A stretch of DNA of 64,000 nucleotides from Limnobaculum zhutongyuii (GCF_004295645.1 NZ_CP034752.1:2108001-2172000), one strand, 5' to 3'; counted from the stretch's first letter, positions 35,962-45,971 are shown. Numbers and translations are program-made. The notes: a model not told the origin generated them from the sequence alone.

Positions 35962-36945
35962 ACTTTTTAAGTACTCCCGCTGAACTTTATTGGTAAGTTC
36001 AATCCTCTGTATCTCGCTTGGGGTAAATAGCAACTGCACAAAACCCTCTTGTGCGGCGTGTAAATACCCAGTATCTTCTATTCTGCCTTCCGACTTTAAC
36101 CTACATTCTAATTCATGGATGAGCCGTACCAATTCTTTACCTCTAGAGGTCAGTGGTGCCATAAAAGATGGCTGCCTTTCACGATCATACCAGTCAATCA
36201 TACAGTCAGAGAAATCAACATCAGCTATACGCTGGTGCACGATGAACTTTATATACTTAAACAGAAAATTATGTTCTGAGTCACCTACTCCGACACCATA
36301 AGGTGAATTTTGATTATGCAATTCAACTTCTGCTACGGCCATTGCTACATCCATACCAAAATATAAAGAGCGACAGATATTAGTTAGGCCGGAGCAGAAA
36401 AGATTGAAATATGAGACAGGAAATGAAGCATTGTTACTTTTAGCCTTAATCAAATAGTCAAGAACATCTTCGACCGACATAAAGTCTTGATCTATGACCG
36501 CAAACCCTTCAAAGAGTGTTTTAGCACTGGTAGATTGTAAGACATTTGATTTGGGTATGGTAATACCCTTTGCATCTGTTGGCTTGGCAACTCTTAACAC
36601 TTGGCGAGCATCTTGCCAATAACTTAAATTTGTATCTGGGTTGTGAATAATTATGAGTACAGGCAACGGAAATCTTTCCCAGTAAAATCGGTGCTTCTCT
36701 TCTGGGTGGAAAACCCAATCTCCGTTGCTTTCCTTAAAAAAGGATGGCCCTGACTTTATTTGAACAGCTATCATCCTTCCCGTGGCAAATCCCTCGGGAC
36801 TAACATACTCAATCTGGCCATCAATTCCAACGTCAGCCATTGGAGTTTCACGCCAAATCTGGCCAATTTTTGCCATAGCTTCTGCAACAGCATTTACACC
36901 TAATCTTTCTTGAGAATTAGTCTGGTTATATTTGGGGAAACTCAT
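35956..36945 (-). CDS. DUF4365 protein, PD-(D/E)XK nuclease fold
   Basis: A 329-residue protein whose first 90 residues match the DUF4365 family: ERLGVNAVAEAMAKIGQIWR, then DVGIDGQIEYV with Asp-42 and Glu-46, and IAVQIKSG with Gln-62 and Lys-64. This is a PD-(D/E)XK nuclease-like core. The remainder (about 180-329) is helical and unassigned. Such proteins are common in defence islands, though I know of no proven mechanism for this form. Its ATG is 13 bp after one attC-like site and its stop lies in another, so it fits a single-gene integron cassette. Confidence 0.75.
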   Translation of the reverse strand: MSFPKYNQTNSQERLGVNAVAEAMAKIGQIWRETPMADVGIDGQIEYVSPEGFATGRMIAVQIKSGPSFFKESNGDWVFHPEEKHRFYWERFPLPVLIIIHNPDTNLSYWQDARQVLRVAKPTDAKGITIPKSNVLQSTSAKTLFEGFAVIDQDFMSVEDVLDYLIKAKSNNASFPVSYFNLFCSGLTNICRSLYFGMDVAMAVAEVELHNQNSPYGVGVGDSEHNFLFKYIKFIVHQRIADVDFSDCMIDWYDRERQPSFMAPLTSRGKELVRLIHELECRLKSEGRIEDTGYLHAAQEGFVQLLFTPSEIQRIELTNKVQREYLKSS

Positions 36946-36958
36946 ATTTTCCTTAATT

Positions 36959-37055
36959 GCCTAATGCTGGCCACAGTGGTCGTAGAATCTGGCACGGAAT
37001 TGCGCCAGCAATTTAAGTGATAGGTTTTGCGGTCCGTTGCTGACCCTTGTTAGCC
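36959..37055 (-). repeat. Degenerate attC-like site between the two cassette-like genes
   Basis: Read on the minus strand, it begins GGCTAACAAGGGTCAGCAAC and ends CCAGCATTAGGC, so both ends resemble attC boxes (TAAC ... TTAGGC). Internal pairing is poor except for a TGCTGG/CCAGCA hairpin, so this site may be damaged. The upstream gene reads into it, giving the protein tail NKGQQRTAKP that I associate with cassette proteins. Confidence 0.5.
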
Positions 37056-38218
37056 TTTTCTCCTATATGTTCGATGACTCTACTCAATGAATCTTTCATA
37101 AACTCAAAAATACTCATGTATACAGTTTCATGATGCTTATCGTTATCACTGATATGTAGTCTGTAGAAAATACTGTCCATTTTTTCATTAACAGATTCTT
37201 CGGATTGTAAATGACACATCACAACCCGATAGTCATAAAGAACAAAAAATGGACACATTATTTCTGCGCTATTCTCAATTTCTAGTACATCATTCAGTAA
37301 TACCGTTAATAGCTTCAAGCCTCTGAGTCCTTTGATACCCGTCTCAGGAGATTCATTCTTGATGATTTCTTTGATATTCTTTTCGCATAGCGATTCTACA
37401 AATATGCGATTTAAAGCTTCTATCACTGGAGCCACATGCTTATCTTGCCAAAAGACAGGCTTTTGTAGATTAGAAAGTACTTTTGAAATCTCACCATCGA
37501 GCTTGAACAGCTTACTGCCAAATTTATCTAATATTAATTCAGATAAATTTTCACGCAATTCAAAAACCTTGCTTTCTAGTGAGCCTTCAGCCCATTGAAC
37601 GCATATTTGCCCTTCATAAAATTCCGAATGAACTTCATAATCTGGCTCAATATTTTCTGATAGTAAGTAAAACTGCTCTTTCTTTGGGAGTTTATCTATA
37701 TCTCCCAGCCACATAATGACGCTTTTGTTTCTATTTACACCAAATGAAATTGACCATTCATCTTTAAAATAAAGATTTCCATAAGTTGATGACATTAGAT
37801 GTAATTCATAATCTGGATTCTGAGAATATTTATTTAGCACTTCAATATTGAAGTAGATAGGCACCAGAAAGCCATCATTACTAAACTCGCGAGCTAACCC
37901 GGGAATTGAAAAGTATTCCAATGCAGAGTATTTAAATGGTAGGTCATCACAGAATTTAAATCTTTGTCCGGTAAAATGTTTTGGTGGAGAAATAGTAAGC
38001 TCTCGTATCCCTTTAGTTTTCGCTTCTCCAACAAGCTTTTCAATAAGAACTCTGCCAAACGGTGTTAAATAGGTTTCTCTAGTATCTTCATTTATAAGGT
38101 AAGGGATTCCGTCAAGAATTATGCCTATGTCTTCACGAATGAATTTTTCTGACAATTGACCATAAACTAAATGCAGTTTTCTACCTTTATCATCAAAATA
38201 CTCTTCAATATTTTCCAC
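37013..38218 (-). CDS. Unknown 401-residue protein, probable integron cassette gene
   Basis: I do not recognise this protein. It is acidic, soluble and without signal or membrane segments. Features are a beta-rich N-terminal half (LTISPPKHFTGQRFKF; LHLMSSTYGNLYFKDEWSIS), a central helical part (SKVFELRENLSELILDKF) and a C-terminal helical domain (SIFEFMKDSLSRVIEHIGEK). The last 13 residues, ANKGQQRTAKPIT, are encoded by the attC-like site, so the original protein probably ended earlier. The start is GTG 38218 after GGGA. It precedes the DUF4365 gene on the same strand. Whether the two work together is unknown. Confidence 0.7.
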   Translation of the reverse strand: MENIEEYFDDKGRKLHLVYGQLSEKFIREDIGIILDGIPYLINEDTRETYLTPFGRVLIEKLVGEAKTKGIRELTISPPKHFTGQRFKFCDDLPFKYSALEYFSIPGLAREFSNDGFLVPIYFNIEVLNKYSQNPDYELHLMSSTYGNLYFKDEWSISFGVNRNKSVIMWLGDIDKLPKKEQFYLLSENIEPDYEVHSEFYEGQICVQWAEGSLESKVFELRENLSELILDKFGSKLFKLDGEISKVLSNLQKPVFWQDKHVAPVIEALNRIFVESLCEKNIKEIIKNESPETGIKGLRGLKLLTVLLNDVLEIENSAEIMCPFFVLYDYRVVMCHLQSEESVNEKMDSIFYRLHISDNDKHHETVYMSIFEFMKDSLSRVIEHIGEKANKGQQRTAKPIT

Positions 38219-38600
38219 TTACTAGTCCCTAGTTAAATTTGACCACTTGCCGAGAAAGAAGGCTAATAATTTGATAGAAGGTAAAACGCCCGCAAGTCGG
38301 TTTTTTTGCCTTCTTTCGTGATTTCTACTCAACCCAAACTAATAACGAATTACCTATTTTTTCAACCGGTTTTTACTCAAACCGAGAAAACAATCCCGAC
38401 AAAATCCGTACTGTCTATTCGCTAGTTGTTCGAAAATTAACTCATTGTCGCTTGCTGTTTTTTCACCAGTAGTTTTGAAGCTTTTTTGGAACACTGTAAA
38501 GCTACACAGGACAGAACGCAAAGTCCTTTGTGAGTGAGAAGCGGAAGCTGGCACTTTAAACACCTCCCCGAAGGTGACTACAAAAACAGTAGTTATTCAA

Positions 38601-38849
38601 AATGGGCCTATTAAAATAGCGTGGCGATAGATCTCTCCCAACCGGGGAAACCGACAGATAATGCTTTTATTTAACGGTACCCTGAGGGATGCGTGTCTTA
38701 GTATTCACTGGTTTCTTTCGTTGGAAATCACGCAAGAAAAACTCGACCAGTGGAGAATGGTGTATAATAATCAAAGGAAACATTCCTCACTAAATAAGAT
38801 GACTCCGGCGGAAATAATTCGGAGTCTCCGGAAAAATAAAGATATGTAG
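38601..38849 (+). pseudogene. IS3-family transposase OrfB, C-terminal remnant
   Basis: Three frames together spell the end of an IS3-family transposase: NGPIKIAWR, then IDLSQPGKPTDNAFI, then FNGTLRDACLSIHWFLSLE, followed by KLDQWRMVYNNQRKHSSLNK. The last part includes the region of the catalytic glutamate, which falls in the damaged junction. At least two frameshifts and the loss of everything upstream make it a dead fragment. No matching orfA or IS ends are seen. Confidence 0.8.
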
Positions 38850-38897
38850 TTCAGCACCGCCTTGATTCTTGATAAAAGATCAAGGACAAACTATTCA

Positions 38898-41800
38898 TCA
38901 ATTAGAAATCCGTCGAGCGCTGACGAGATTATCTCGTAGGTAATAGGCTCGTGCAGACCCTAACTCAACTATACCCGTCAACACACTTTATGCATTTTGC
39001 GAGTCAATGGTCCACGGTTTTCAACTTGCAAATAGCGGGCAAGCGCCATCTCCAAATAATAAGCAGAGTTTACTTGCATATGCATTATGTCGGAATTTCC
39101 TTCATATTTTTCCATCGCAATACTGATACCATCGGCAAAAAACATCTGAGGAAAATGATAAATCAATGAACACAATGCCTCATAAACATGACTATTTTCA
39201 CCATTCTTACGCATAAAATTGAGTAAGTGGTCTGCGCCTCTTTACTGTTAGTTCCCTGATCCTTTACAACACTCAAACCACGAGAGTCTGCACGATGAAG
39301 CATGAATCGCAGATTTTCATCTTGAGTAGCTACCGCCTGTGCTTGTAATTCATCGACGATCGTCAGCGCCATATCGCGTAATTCCGGATTGAGCTGAAAG
39401 GCTAAAAGCAAATGTTCTAAGCTTTGTTTTCGACAAGGGCGATTGGATGCTACTTTTCGTTCTTGCATATAAAGATTTGATAACGGGTCTGAATTAAATC
39501 CGCCACTAAACCATCCACCTTCAAATTTCTCCTTACTCTGTCGACAAATATCCAATGTGTAGAGTTCACTGCATTTGAGCAAAGGAAGAGCTGCCTCACC
39601 GATTTTATTTGGAAAAGCAGTCGCTACTGATACCAGAACTGCAGTAGGCATGACCGAATTACTCGCAGTGAGAATATGATTATATATCCAATCAATTTCG
39701 TTATTGGCCCTATTTTTTTCCACATAATTCATAAGCCAGTTTTCAAAAGCCATCAAGGCACATTGCAGGACTCCGGGGAGTGTTGAGAAACCTCGATAAC
39801 CATTCCATAGCTGCAAAGAAGCAAATTGCTCAATCGACGATCCATTGTTGAGTTTAATCTCTACTTTATTCAACGCAGTCTGATTTAGCCATTTATAAGG
39901 AGATGCATCATCAACTACTGCAGCATATCTGGACTCAGAAAAAACAGTGACTGCTCGATTGAAAAAATTGAGCATGAAATCGAGAGTCTTTCTTGGATGA
40001 AATATAAATAAATATTTGAATGGCCCTTTTATTCCACTTGCAGAAGAATAATCATGTTCAGTATCCAATCCATAGGATGCCTCGATATCCATCGAGTAAA
40101 GTTGACCGAACATATCAACTTCATACTCCTTCACCCACTCGTGATAAGCCAATCTAATAACAAAATCAGGAGATTCTTTGCATAATGCAACCGCACTATC
40201 GCCTTGCAGTACTAACTGACAGAGTTCATCTACATAAGCCAACCTATCTGAGCCATGTTTCGGAACAAATACATCCTGTTCAATCTGAGCCTTGAATTCA
40301 TCTTTAATGACAGGAAATACTTTTAATATGACACCCAGAATTTTGAGTCTAAGTTTTTCCTTCCTGTAGGCATCTTTGATTGGCTCAAGGAGATAGAGGC
40401 TTAACAATCCAACGGTTCGAGCCTCTTCTGAAAGATCCTTTTGCATGCTCTGCCCATCCCCCCAGATACTGAGTATATCAACGACACTTGGCAAAGATGA
40501 TGACACCAGTTGTTCTCGGATTTCGTATACAAACTTAATCAACGAAGCCCATCCATGTCCATATGGTTGCAAAATTAGCGTCTGCAATAGAGCATCGACA
40601 TCCTTCGCGATTTTTAAGCCCAGATCCCTGGGTCGTTGGCAAGTGACACGCAGAATGAACATAAACCTGAGCAACAATTCATTATCATTCTTAATCAACA
40701 GTGGTTTGAGTGTTAGGAAGAAATCATCAGCATTGTCACTTTGAAGGATGGCAGTGATAGTTTCATCTTTCCAATAACTTTCGACTGACGACTCAGCAAG
40801 CATTAGGCCTACGAAATCTCTCAGTTCAGCATCAGTATTTAGCTTCCTTTGCAACCATAACCGGAAACCTCGATTAATTGCAGGCTCACTTCCAATAGCA
40901 GCCAGAAATGCTTTAAGATCGCCGGAACATGCACAATATTCTTCGTGGACGAACTCCTCCAACGCCCAGTCTTCAAGCACATCATGACTAGGACTAATGT
41001 ACGCCCCCTTATCCTTGAAAATTAAATGTTCGGCTTCCAGTGCAGAGACTGCTTCGGCGTCAAAATCTCTTTCATGAACGCCAAAAAGCATTAACTTTGC
41101 CCGTTTTTTCGCAATCTCAATGAACGTTGCCCTCCGCCTTGCAGGTAGCCCACCCTTTCGGTAAGAATCATTAGCAATCACCGAACTCCATACTGTGTTG
41201 CGAAATTCCGATTCCGTATCACTCTCGCCAAATGTTGCGCCATTGGTTAATGCACGCATCGCTAGTTCCAAGAAGAAGGGGATTTTGATAATTGATGCCA
41301 ACGAATCATTTTCCACCAACGGTCTGAGTACCGTAGCTTCAGAGCAAAGTATATTTAGCTGTATGTCGGAGAAACCCTCAATATTTACGGTTGCAAAGGA
41401 TATTTCACACAATTGTAAGTAACCGAATGACAGTTTCTGGTAAGCGTAGTCTCGCCCTGTTGCTATAACTATCCAGTCCCCCTGTGCTTTGATAAACTTC
41501 AGTAAATCCGTAAAGGCAGCCTGATTGTTTAACTCCAATATTTTTTCTGCTGATTCAATCACCAACACCTTATTTTTAACCAAGGAAAGGTGCTCTGCAA
41601 TCCGTCCTAATGTAGAGCTCATCCCAATAGCTGAAAATACGTCATTCAAGTGACTTTTATCCAAATCTTCAGCCCGCAAATAGAAAGTCGCCATATTCTT
41701 TCGTCTAGCTGAGATAAAGTCTTTCACGACACCTGATTTTCCAGCGCCTCTCTCCCCAGTGACAAAAATAAACTGGTTGGCGCCGAAAGCGTCCTCTATT

Positions 41801-42722
41801 TTGGCAATACCCTCGTCTCGTGGTATATGAATTCCACCTATTGAGGTTGAAATACCATCAAAAATATAATCACCACGCTCACGTAGCTTTCTAATGTCTT
41901 CATCCAGAGCAGACGATACAACCGGCTGAAATAGCATACTCAGATCAGAAGGAATATTAGATAAAGTCAACGTTCCGGCATTCTGATTAAACTCTTGGAC
42001 ACACGTAATGAGCCTTGCCACACCAAATATGGTGCTTCATCGGAGTGAGCACTGATAAGTCCCCCCATCATATTGCCCACAATAGAGTTTTTTGAATCCA
42101 GATCGAACGATAGTAAGTAGAAAATCCTCAGAAATTGCCAAAGCTGTTCTTCTGTTAGATCCTGACCATTATTGGCTACTTTTAGTTGAATTTTGAATGC
42201 TTCGAGTTTCTCAAGTTTATCTTTACTGGTAAAACCCTCTGTTGTGGATTTCTTTATAAACTCTTCAGCCGTTGCTGAATAGCGGGCCCACTCAAGGATG
42301 GGTAAAGTACTATTAACATCCTTTCTTGTCAGCGGGCCAGTGATCAAAGCAAGCGCGTCTATTCTTCCATCTACGCCTGTAGCATTAAAATCTTCCCACG
42401 CACTTTTGATAACTTCCGAAAACATTGCATCCTGAGCACTTATCGTGATCGTATGCTTAATTTGAGCACACAGTTTATAGTCGTTTCCGGCTTTATCATT
42501 TGCGACCAAAACGAAATCATCAGTGTGTACACCATCATATTTTGCTTGAAACTTCAGTTCACGTGCTTTGGCCGTAAGAGGTAGACCTGGAACGGAAATG
42601 CCAGCCAGTAGGACCAACGCAAATGATGCCTGTATGCGAGTTTCAAAGTTAACTCCGCCACCACCAGTTGAAAAAGGGTTACTTTGATCTTTCAGGTTTT
42701 CACTCATATCCACGTATCCCAT
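38898..42722 (-). pseudogene. Cap4-like nuclease fused to STAND NTPase (Avs-like), broken into four frames
   Basis: Frame 1 (42722-41967) has a Cap4/DUF4297-type nuclease: STGGGGVNFETRIQASFAL with Glu-27, then GVHTDDFVLV with Asp-68/69, and CAQIKH with Gln-87 and Lys-89. Frame 2 (42021-39163) has a P-loop, FVTGERGAGKSGVV, a Walker B-like VLVIESAE and long helical repeats typical of STAND proteins. Frame 3 (39214-38978) continues with YEALCSLIYHFPQMFFADG and MHMQVNSAYYLEMALARYL. Frame 4 adds TGIVELGSARAYYLRDNL to a stop at 38898. Sense carries across all three junctions (PYLVW/ARLITCVQEFNQNAG, TTYSI/LMRKNGE, MHKVC/TGIVE). Each is a one-base-loss type shift. Repaired, it would be about 1275 residues. 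A natural nuclease/STAND gene pair is possible at the first junction but not at the others. Confidence 0.75.
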
Positions 42723-42905
42723 TGCATTAGTTAATAGTGTTCTACTGACCGTTCTTTCAGTCCTGATAGGTTAAGATGGTATTTAGAGCTCTAGTTTTCT
42801 TACGATCTGCTTTCCCCAAGAACATATTACTCTTATTGTAAGTATCCTTGTAAACCGAACGTATAGTCAAAGATGACTGTCGCGCAGCAGTTTATGATTA
42901 ATCTT

Positions 42906-43244
42906 TTACCCTACGTTCTTCAACACAATAACCAAATATGGATGCCGCCAATCCTTATCCACATCAATCTTCCACCTACACACAAACCCATCATGCTCCA
43001 ACGCACAAATCCCCTTCTGTTTGGCAACAAAGTCATACACTGCCTGACTTTCCAAACCCTGTAGCATATGAGCCAGCAGCTTGCGACGCATTTGCTGGGG
43101 CTGCCGTTTTTCCCCGTTACCTGATTTTTTGTACGTGCAGTTAAAATTCTGCCCTACTGCATTCTTCACGCACAGGCCATAGCGGTTACGTGTTCCGGTA
43201 GTCAGGTAGTGTTTCCCGGTCCTGAGGTAAAGTCTGTGTGTCAT
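42906..43244 (-). CDS. Hypothetical 112-residue protein, possibly a fragment
   Basis: Not assigned. The C-terminal part LESQAVYDFVAKQKGICALE followed by HDGFVCRW and HPYLVIVLKN resembles the palm-end motif of some replication proteins, where a helix is followed by HDG. This is a loose resemblance. The N-terminal part is basic (NRYGLCVKNAV; KKSGNGEKRQPQQMRRK). No good ribosome site precedes the ATG at 43244. It could be the end of a lost phage or plasmid replication gene. Confidence 0.4.
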   Translation of the reverse strand: MTHRLYLRTGKHYLTTGTRNRYGLCVKNAVGQNFNCTYKKSGNGEKRQPQQMRRKLLAHMLQGLESQAVYDFVAKQKGICALEHDGFVCRWKIDVDKDWRHPYLVIVLKNVG

Positions 43245-43431
43245 CGTGTGAATGAGTCTCTGACATTAAGTCCCCCCTTCTTTGGCTAACACCATCAGAA
43301 ATCTTTGCTTGCTGATCATTGAAAAAAATTGGATCTGTCCCCGATATCAATGGTGTTAAAAAATACCTGCTTCTAGCATAAATCTATCTATTAGATAAGA
43401 TATAGTCCTGAGGATGTAATGGAGAACAGTC

Positions 43432-44958
43432 GTGATTAAAAATTTAGACATTCAATCAGATGCTGTTGCTAAATTAAGGATGGATGCTATTCGTTCAGAA
43501 ATACAAGGTTATAATCCTGAATTATTTATCGAATTCTGTATGCAATATAACCTACAAAAATTCGATGATAATTTACATATGCTGCGTCATATGCCGTGGG
43601 TAGTTAACTTATGTTTAAAATGGTCAGCATCAGTTATCGGCAAGAATAGAAAATTCAAAACTCTCAACAAAAATCAGGCCATCGCACTGTTTCAAAAAGC
43701 TTATGAAAATTTAAATATTATTCCACTCGGCCTTGAAAAGAAAAATGGACTGCATTTTTTCCTTAGAAACAACTTATATCAGCAAGGAATTTATCAAAAG
43801 ATTGATGCTTTAAACTCCATTAGCAGGCAGGTTTTTTTATTTTCTAAACTTGAAAGCAACCACAAAATAAAGCAATCTTTTTTTAAATTAACAAATATTT
43901 CTATTGAAGACTTTTTAAAATTATCTTTTATTTTAATATCTATCATAACAATTGAAAATCCTGTTCGCAAAATGAATATAAATACTTTCAACCTTCTATT
44001 TCCAATTATTTCGAAAGATACTATAGAAAGATTTCTTAGGGTAATATCAATTAATTATGAAGACTTGCCAGCATTTTCAAAATTAAAGACTTTTGATAAG
44101 CCTTTGCTAGAATACTATTCATCTTCACCATACCTCGAAAATCCTTTAATAAAAAAGGATTCGGAATATTTCCAGATACATACACAACTAACATCAAGAA
44201 GTATACAGACATTTATATATGACCTCCTAAGAAGAACCGATGCCGAAAAATTCATGGACAGCTTTGGGAGTGTATTCGAACGTTCATTAGAAAAAATCAT
44301 CCAAGAGGGTAATATTGATTTTATCACTGAAAATCACCTTAAAGAAATATTACCTAAAGATAACAAAGTAATTGATTTTTTGATTCCGCATATGAATGCA
44401 AACATATTTATTGACGCTAAAGGTGTTGAAATACATCAAAAGGGCATGGTCACTTTACGCCCAGAAGATATTTCAGGAAAAATAAAAACGTCTGTTTTAA
44501 AAGCCATTGAGCAAGCTCATGAAGTTAATAGAGAGATTTACTTAGACGAAAAAATAATAACTCCATTTAGAAAGGCATCATTCATAATCTGCATTACATA
44601 TAAAAACCTCTTCTTAGGTAATGGTAGTTTCCTTGCCAGTACTTATGCAAAAAATGAGATGCAAAAAATATATGATAAATTCAATATCGACTACCACATA
44701 CCTGAAGAAAATATATTTTGCTTAGCATTTGATGAATTTGAGTATCTTATCGCATCCTGCAAAAATGCAAATGTGCCCCCCTATGTGGTTTTACAATACG
44801 CCGTTGAAAAGAACAAAGAACCATCTAGTGCAGCGTTCCTTTTTTCCCAACACACAGAAAGTTATTTTGATAAAGTTACTAATTCTCATATAATCAATGA
44901 TATGGGAAAGGAAATGGTTCAATCACTATTGGACAAAATTAAACCAAATGATGACTAA
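43432..44958 (+). CDS. Putative PD-(D/E)XK nuclease, unassigned defence candidate
   Basis: A 508-residue AT-rich gene of no family I recognise. The first 270 residues are helical (HMLRHMPWVVNLCLKWSASV; LFQKAYENLNIIPLGLEKKN). The C-terminal half has a nuclease-like set: FGSVFERSLEKII (Glu-283), NKVIDFLIPH (Asp-315) and NANIFIDAKGVE (Asp-328, Lys-330). That spacing fits a PD-(D/E)XK active site. The start is GTG 43432, with GGAG 8 nt upstream. Its codon use and composition are more AT-rich than the core genes. It is the only intact large gene in the right half of the island and could act alone. Confidence 0.7.
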   Translation: MIKNLDIQSDAVAKLRMDAIRSEIQGYNPELFIEFCMQYNLQKFDDNLHMLRHMPWVVNLCLKWSASVIGKNRKFKTLNKNQAIALFQKAYENLNIIPLGLEKKNGLHFFLRNNLYQQGIYQKIDALNSISRQVFLFSKLESNHKIKQSFFKLTNISIEDFLKLSFILISIITIENPVRKMNINTFNLLFPIISKDTIERFLRVISINYEDLPAFSKLKTFDKPLLEYYSSSPYLENPLIKKDSEYFQIHTQLTSRSIQTFIYDLLRRTDAEKFMDSFGSVFERSLEKIIQEGNIDFITENHLKEILPKDNKVIDFLIPHMNANIFIDAKGVEIHQKGMVTLRPEDISGKIKTSVLKAIEQAHEVNREIYLDEKIITPFRKASFIICITYKNLFLGNGSFLASTYAKNEMQKIYDKFNIDYHIPEENIFCLAFDEFEYLIASCKNANVPPYVVLQYAVEKNKEPSSAAFLFSQHTESYFDKVTNSHIINDMGKEMVQSLLDKIKPNDD

Positions 44959-45207
44959 CTGGCAAATGCTGTGGTGCCACTTTGGCAACTAAGAGTTAAA
45001 AATGCATAAAACTGACAAATATCAGATAATATTAATGTGCTGTTTTTAAAAGTAAAAATGATCTGTTCTTATAACTATACTTGTTACTTACTAAGTATTT
45101 GGCAATTCTACTAAAGCAATGCACTGATAAAGAGAATAAATAGTGCCCCTATCTCTAGATGAACAGGAGTTGGGATTACTAACCTCAGTTAACAGCATCA
45201 ACTAAAG
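44959..45207. other. Right inner flank of the island, no gene
   Basis: AT-rich DNA between the last cargo gene and the inner direct repeat. No supported open frame. Confidence 0.5.
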
Positions 45208-45230
45208 TGAGTACAGGTATGAGTATAAAA
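45208..45230 (+). repeat. Right copy of the 23-bp inner direct repeat
   Basis: It begins TGAGTACAGG and ends TGAGTATAAAA. It differs from 34423-34445 at two adjacent bases only. It lies about 120 bp inside the right palindromic repeat. Confidence 0.6.
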
Positions 45231-45352
45231 ATAACAACTAAAAATAAAATAATTAAATATCAAAGAAATAAATATGAAATCACGATTCAACGTCTAACAT
45301 CTGGCAAACCCGATAACATCTCCGGGTGATTTATCAGGGCGACAAAATACTT

Positions 45353-45379
45353 AAAATCCACGCAACTGCGTGGATTTTT
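45353..45379 (+). repeat. Right palindromic repeat; candidate attR
   Basis: The palindrome AAAATCCACGC-AACT-GCGTGGATTTT with T-run is the second copy of the ychF-terminator repeat (25 of 27 identical). It marks the probable right end of the island. The next gene (PPOX protein) is on the minus strand 39 bp further on, so the hairpin may also act as a terminator. Confidence 0.65.
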
Positions 45380-45417
45380 TAATTCAATAACATATTGGCT
45401 GTTTTCAAACTGACTCA

Positions 45418-45876
45418 CTACTCACCAAATTCAAACGGCATTGATTCTGCGCTCTTATTGATAAAATCCACTCGATATCCTGTTCCATCCTTATGGAAAA
45501 ATCCTGTTACTAACTCTACTTTAATATAATACATCTCGTTACTGTCTTCGTTATTATGAGCAAAGTACCATGGCTCAAATACTTTAATCAGCTTGCTTCT
45601 AATCTCTTGATTTTCTGGCTGAAGTGGATGCCCTATATTGTATGCTTTGCCTGTAAAACGATACATTTCATGACACAATGCGACATTTTCATTTAGCGCG
45701 ATTTCTCTTATTTTTTGAGTTCTTCCGGAAACAACAATATAAAAGCAATAATCATCATAAAACGCATCGACAATTCTGACGGATGGGACATTATCTTTTG
45801 AGGTAGCAAAGGCAAAAAAACTATCCCTGGCAAATAAAGATTCTAAAACCTTAATACTCTCTTGATAAACCGGCAT
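45418..45876 (-). CDS. Pyridoxamine 5'-phosphate oxidase-family (FMN-binding) protein
   Basis: A 152-residue protein of the split-barrel flavin-binding (PPOX-like) family: SFFAFATSKDNVPSVRIVDA, the strand YCFYIVVSGRTQKIREIALN and the region NVALCHEMYRFTGKAYNIGH. Such small proteins bind FMN or related cofactors; substrates are usually unknown. It is the first gene outside the island on the right. AGGAG lies 7-8 nt before the ATG. Confidence 0.82.
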   Translation of the reverse strand: MPVYQESIKVLESLFARDSFFAFATSKDNVPSVRIVDAFYDDYCFYIVVSGRTQKIREIALNENVALCHEMYRFTGKAYNIGHPLQPENQEIRSKLIKVFEPWYFAHNNEDSNEMYYIKVELVTGFFHKDGTGYRVDFINKSAESMPFEFGE

Positions 45877-45971
45877 AGATGCACTCCTTTATTTTTCATT
45901 ACATCGCCAATAATGAACTCATTTAATAATGGCGTTATACCACCATATTTATCGAGGGGCATTCAGCTCAA

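Larger units (their letters stand above)
34351..45379. mobile_element. Genomic island inserted after ychF
   Basis: An 11-kb region bounded by two near-identical 27-bp palindromic repeats (34351-34377 and 45353-45379). A tyrosine recombinase gene lies 130 bp inside the left repeat, reading inward. A second direct repeat pair (34423-34445 and 45208-45230) lies inside the ends, as expected for arm-type recombinase sites. The cargo has no core genes: attC-flanked cassette-like genes, an IS3 remnant, a broken nuclease/STAND gene and a putative nuclease. Boundaries are inferred from the repeats. A comparison with a genome lacking the island would settle them. Confidence 0.7.

Noticed and set aside
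36959..37055. attC1 as a fully functional recombination site
   Set aside because: The ends look right but the internal arms do not pair well, so it is listed as degenerate.
38354..38563. Minus-strand 69-codon frame beginning MFKVPASASHSQRTLRSVLC
   Set aside because: It has no clear ribosome site and no recognisable domain. I have a vague memory of similar frames in repeated elements of other bacteria, so it may mark a mobile repeat, but I cannot support a gene.
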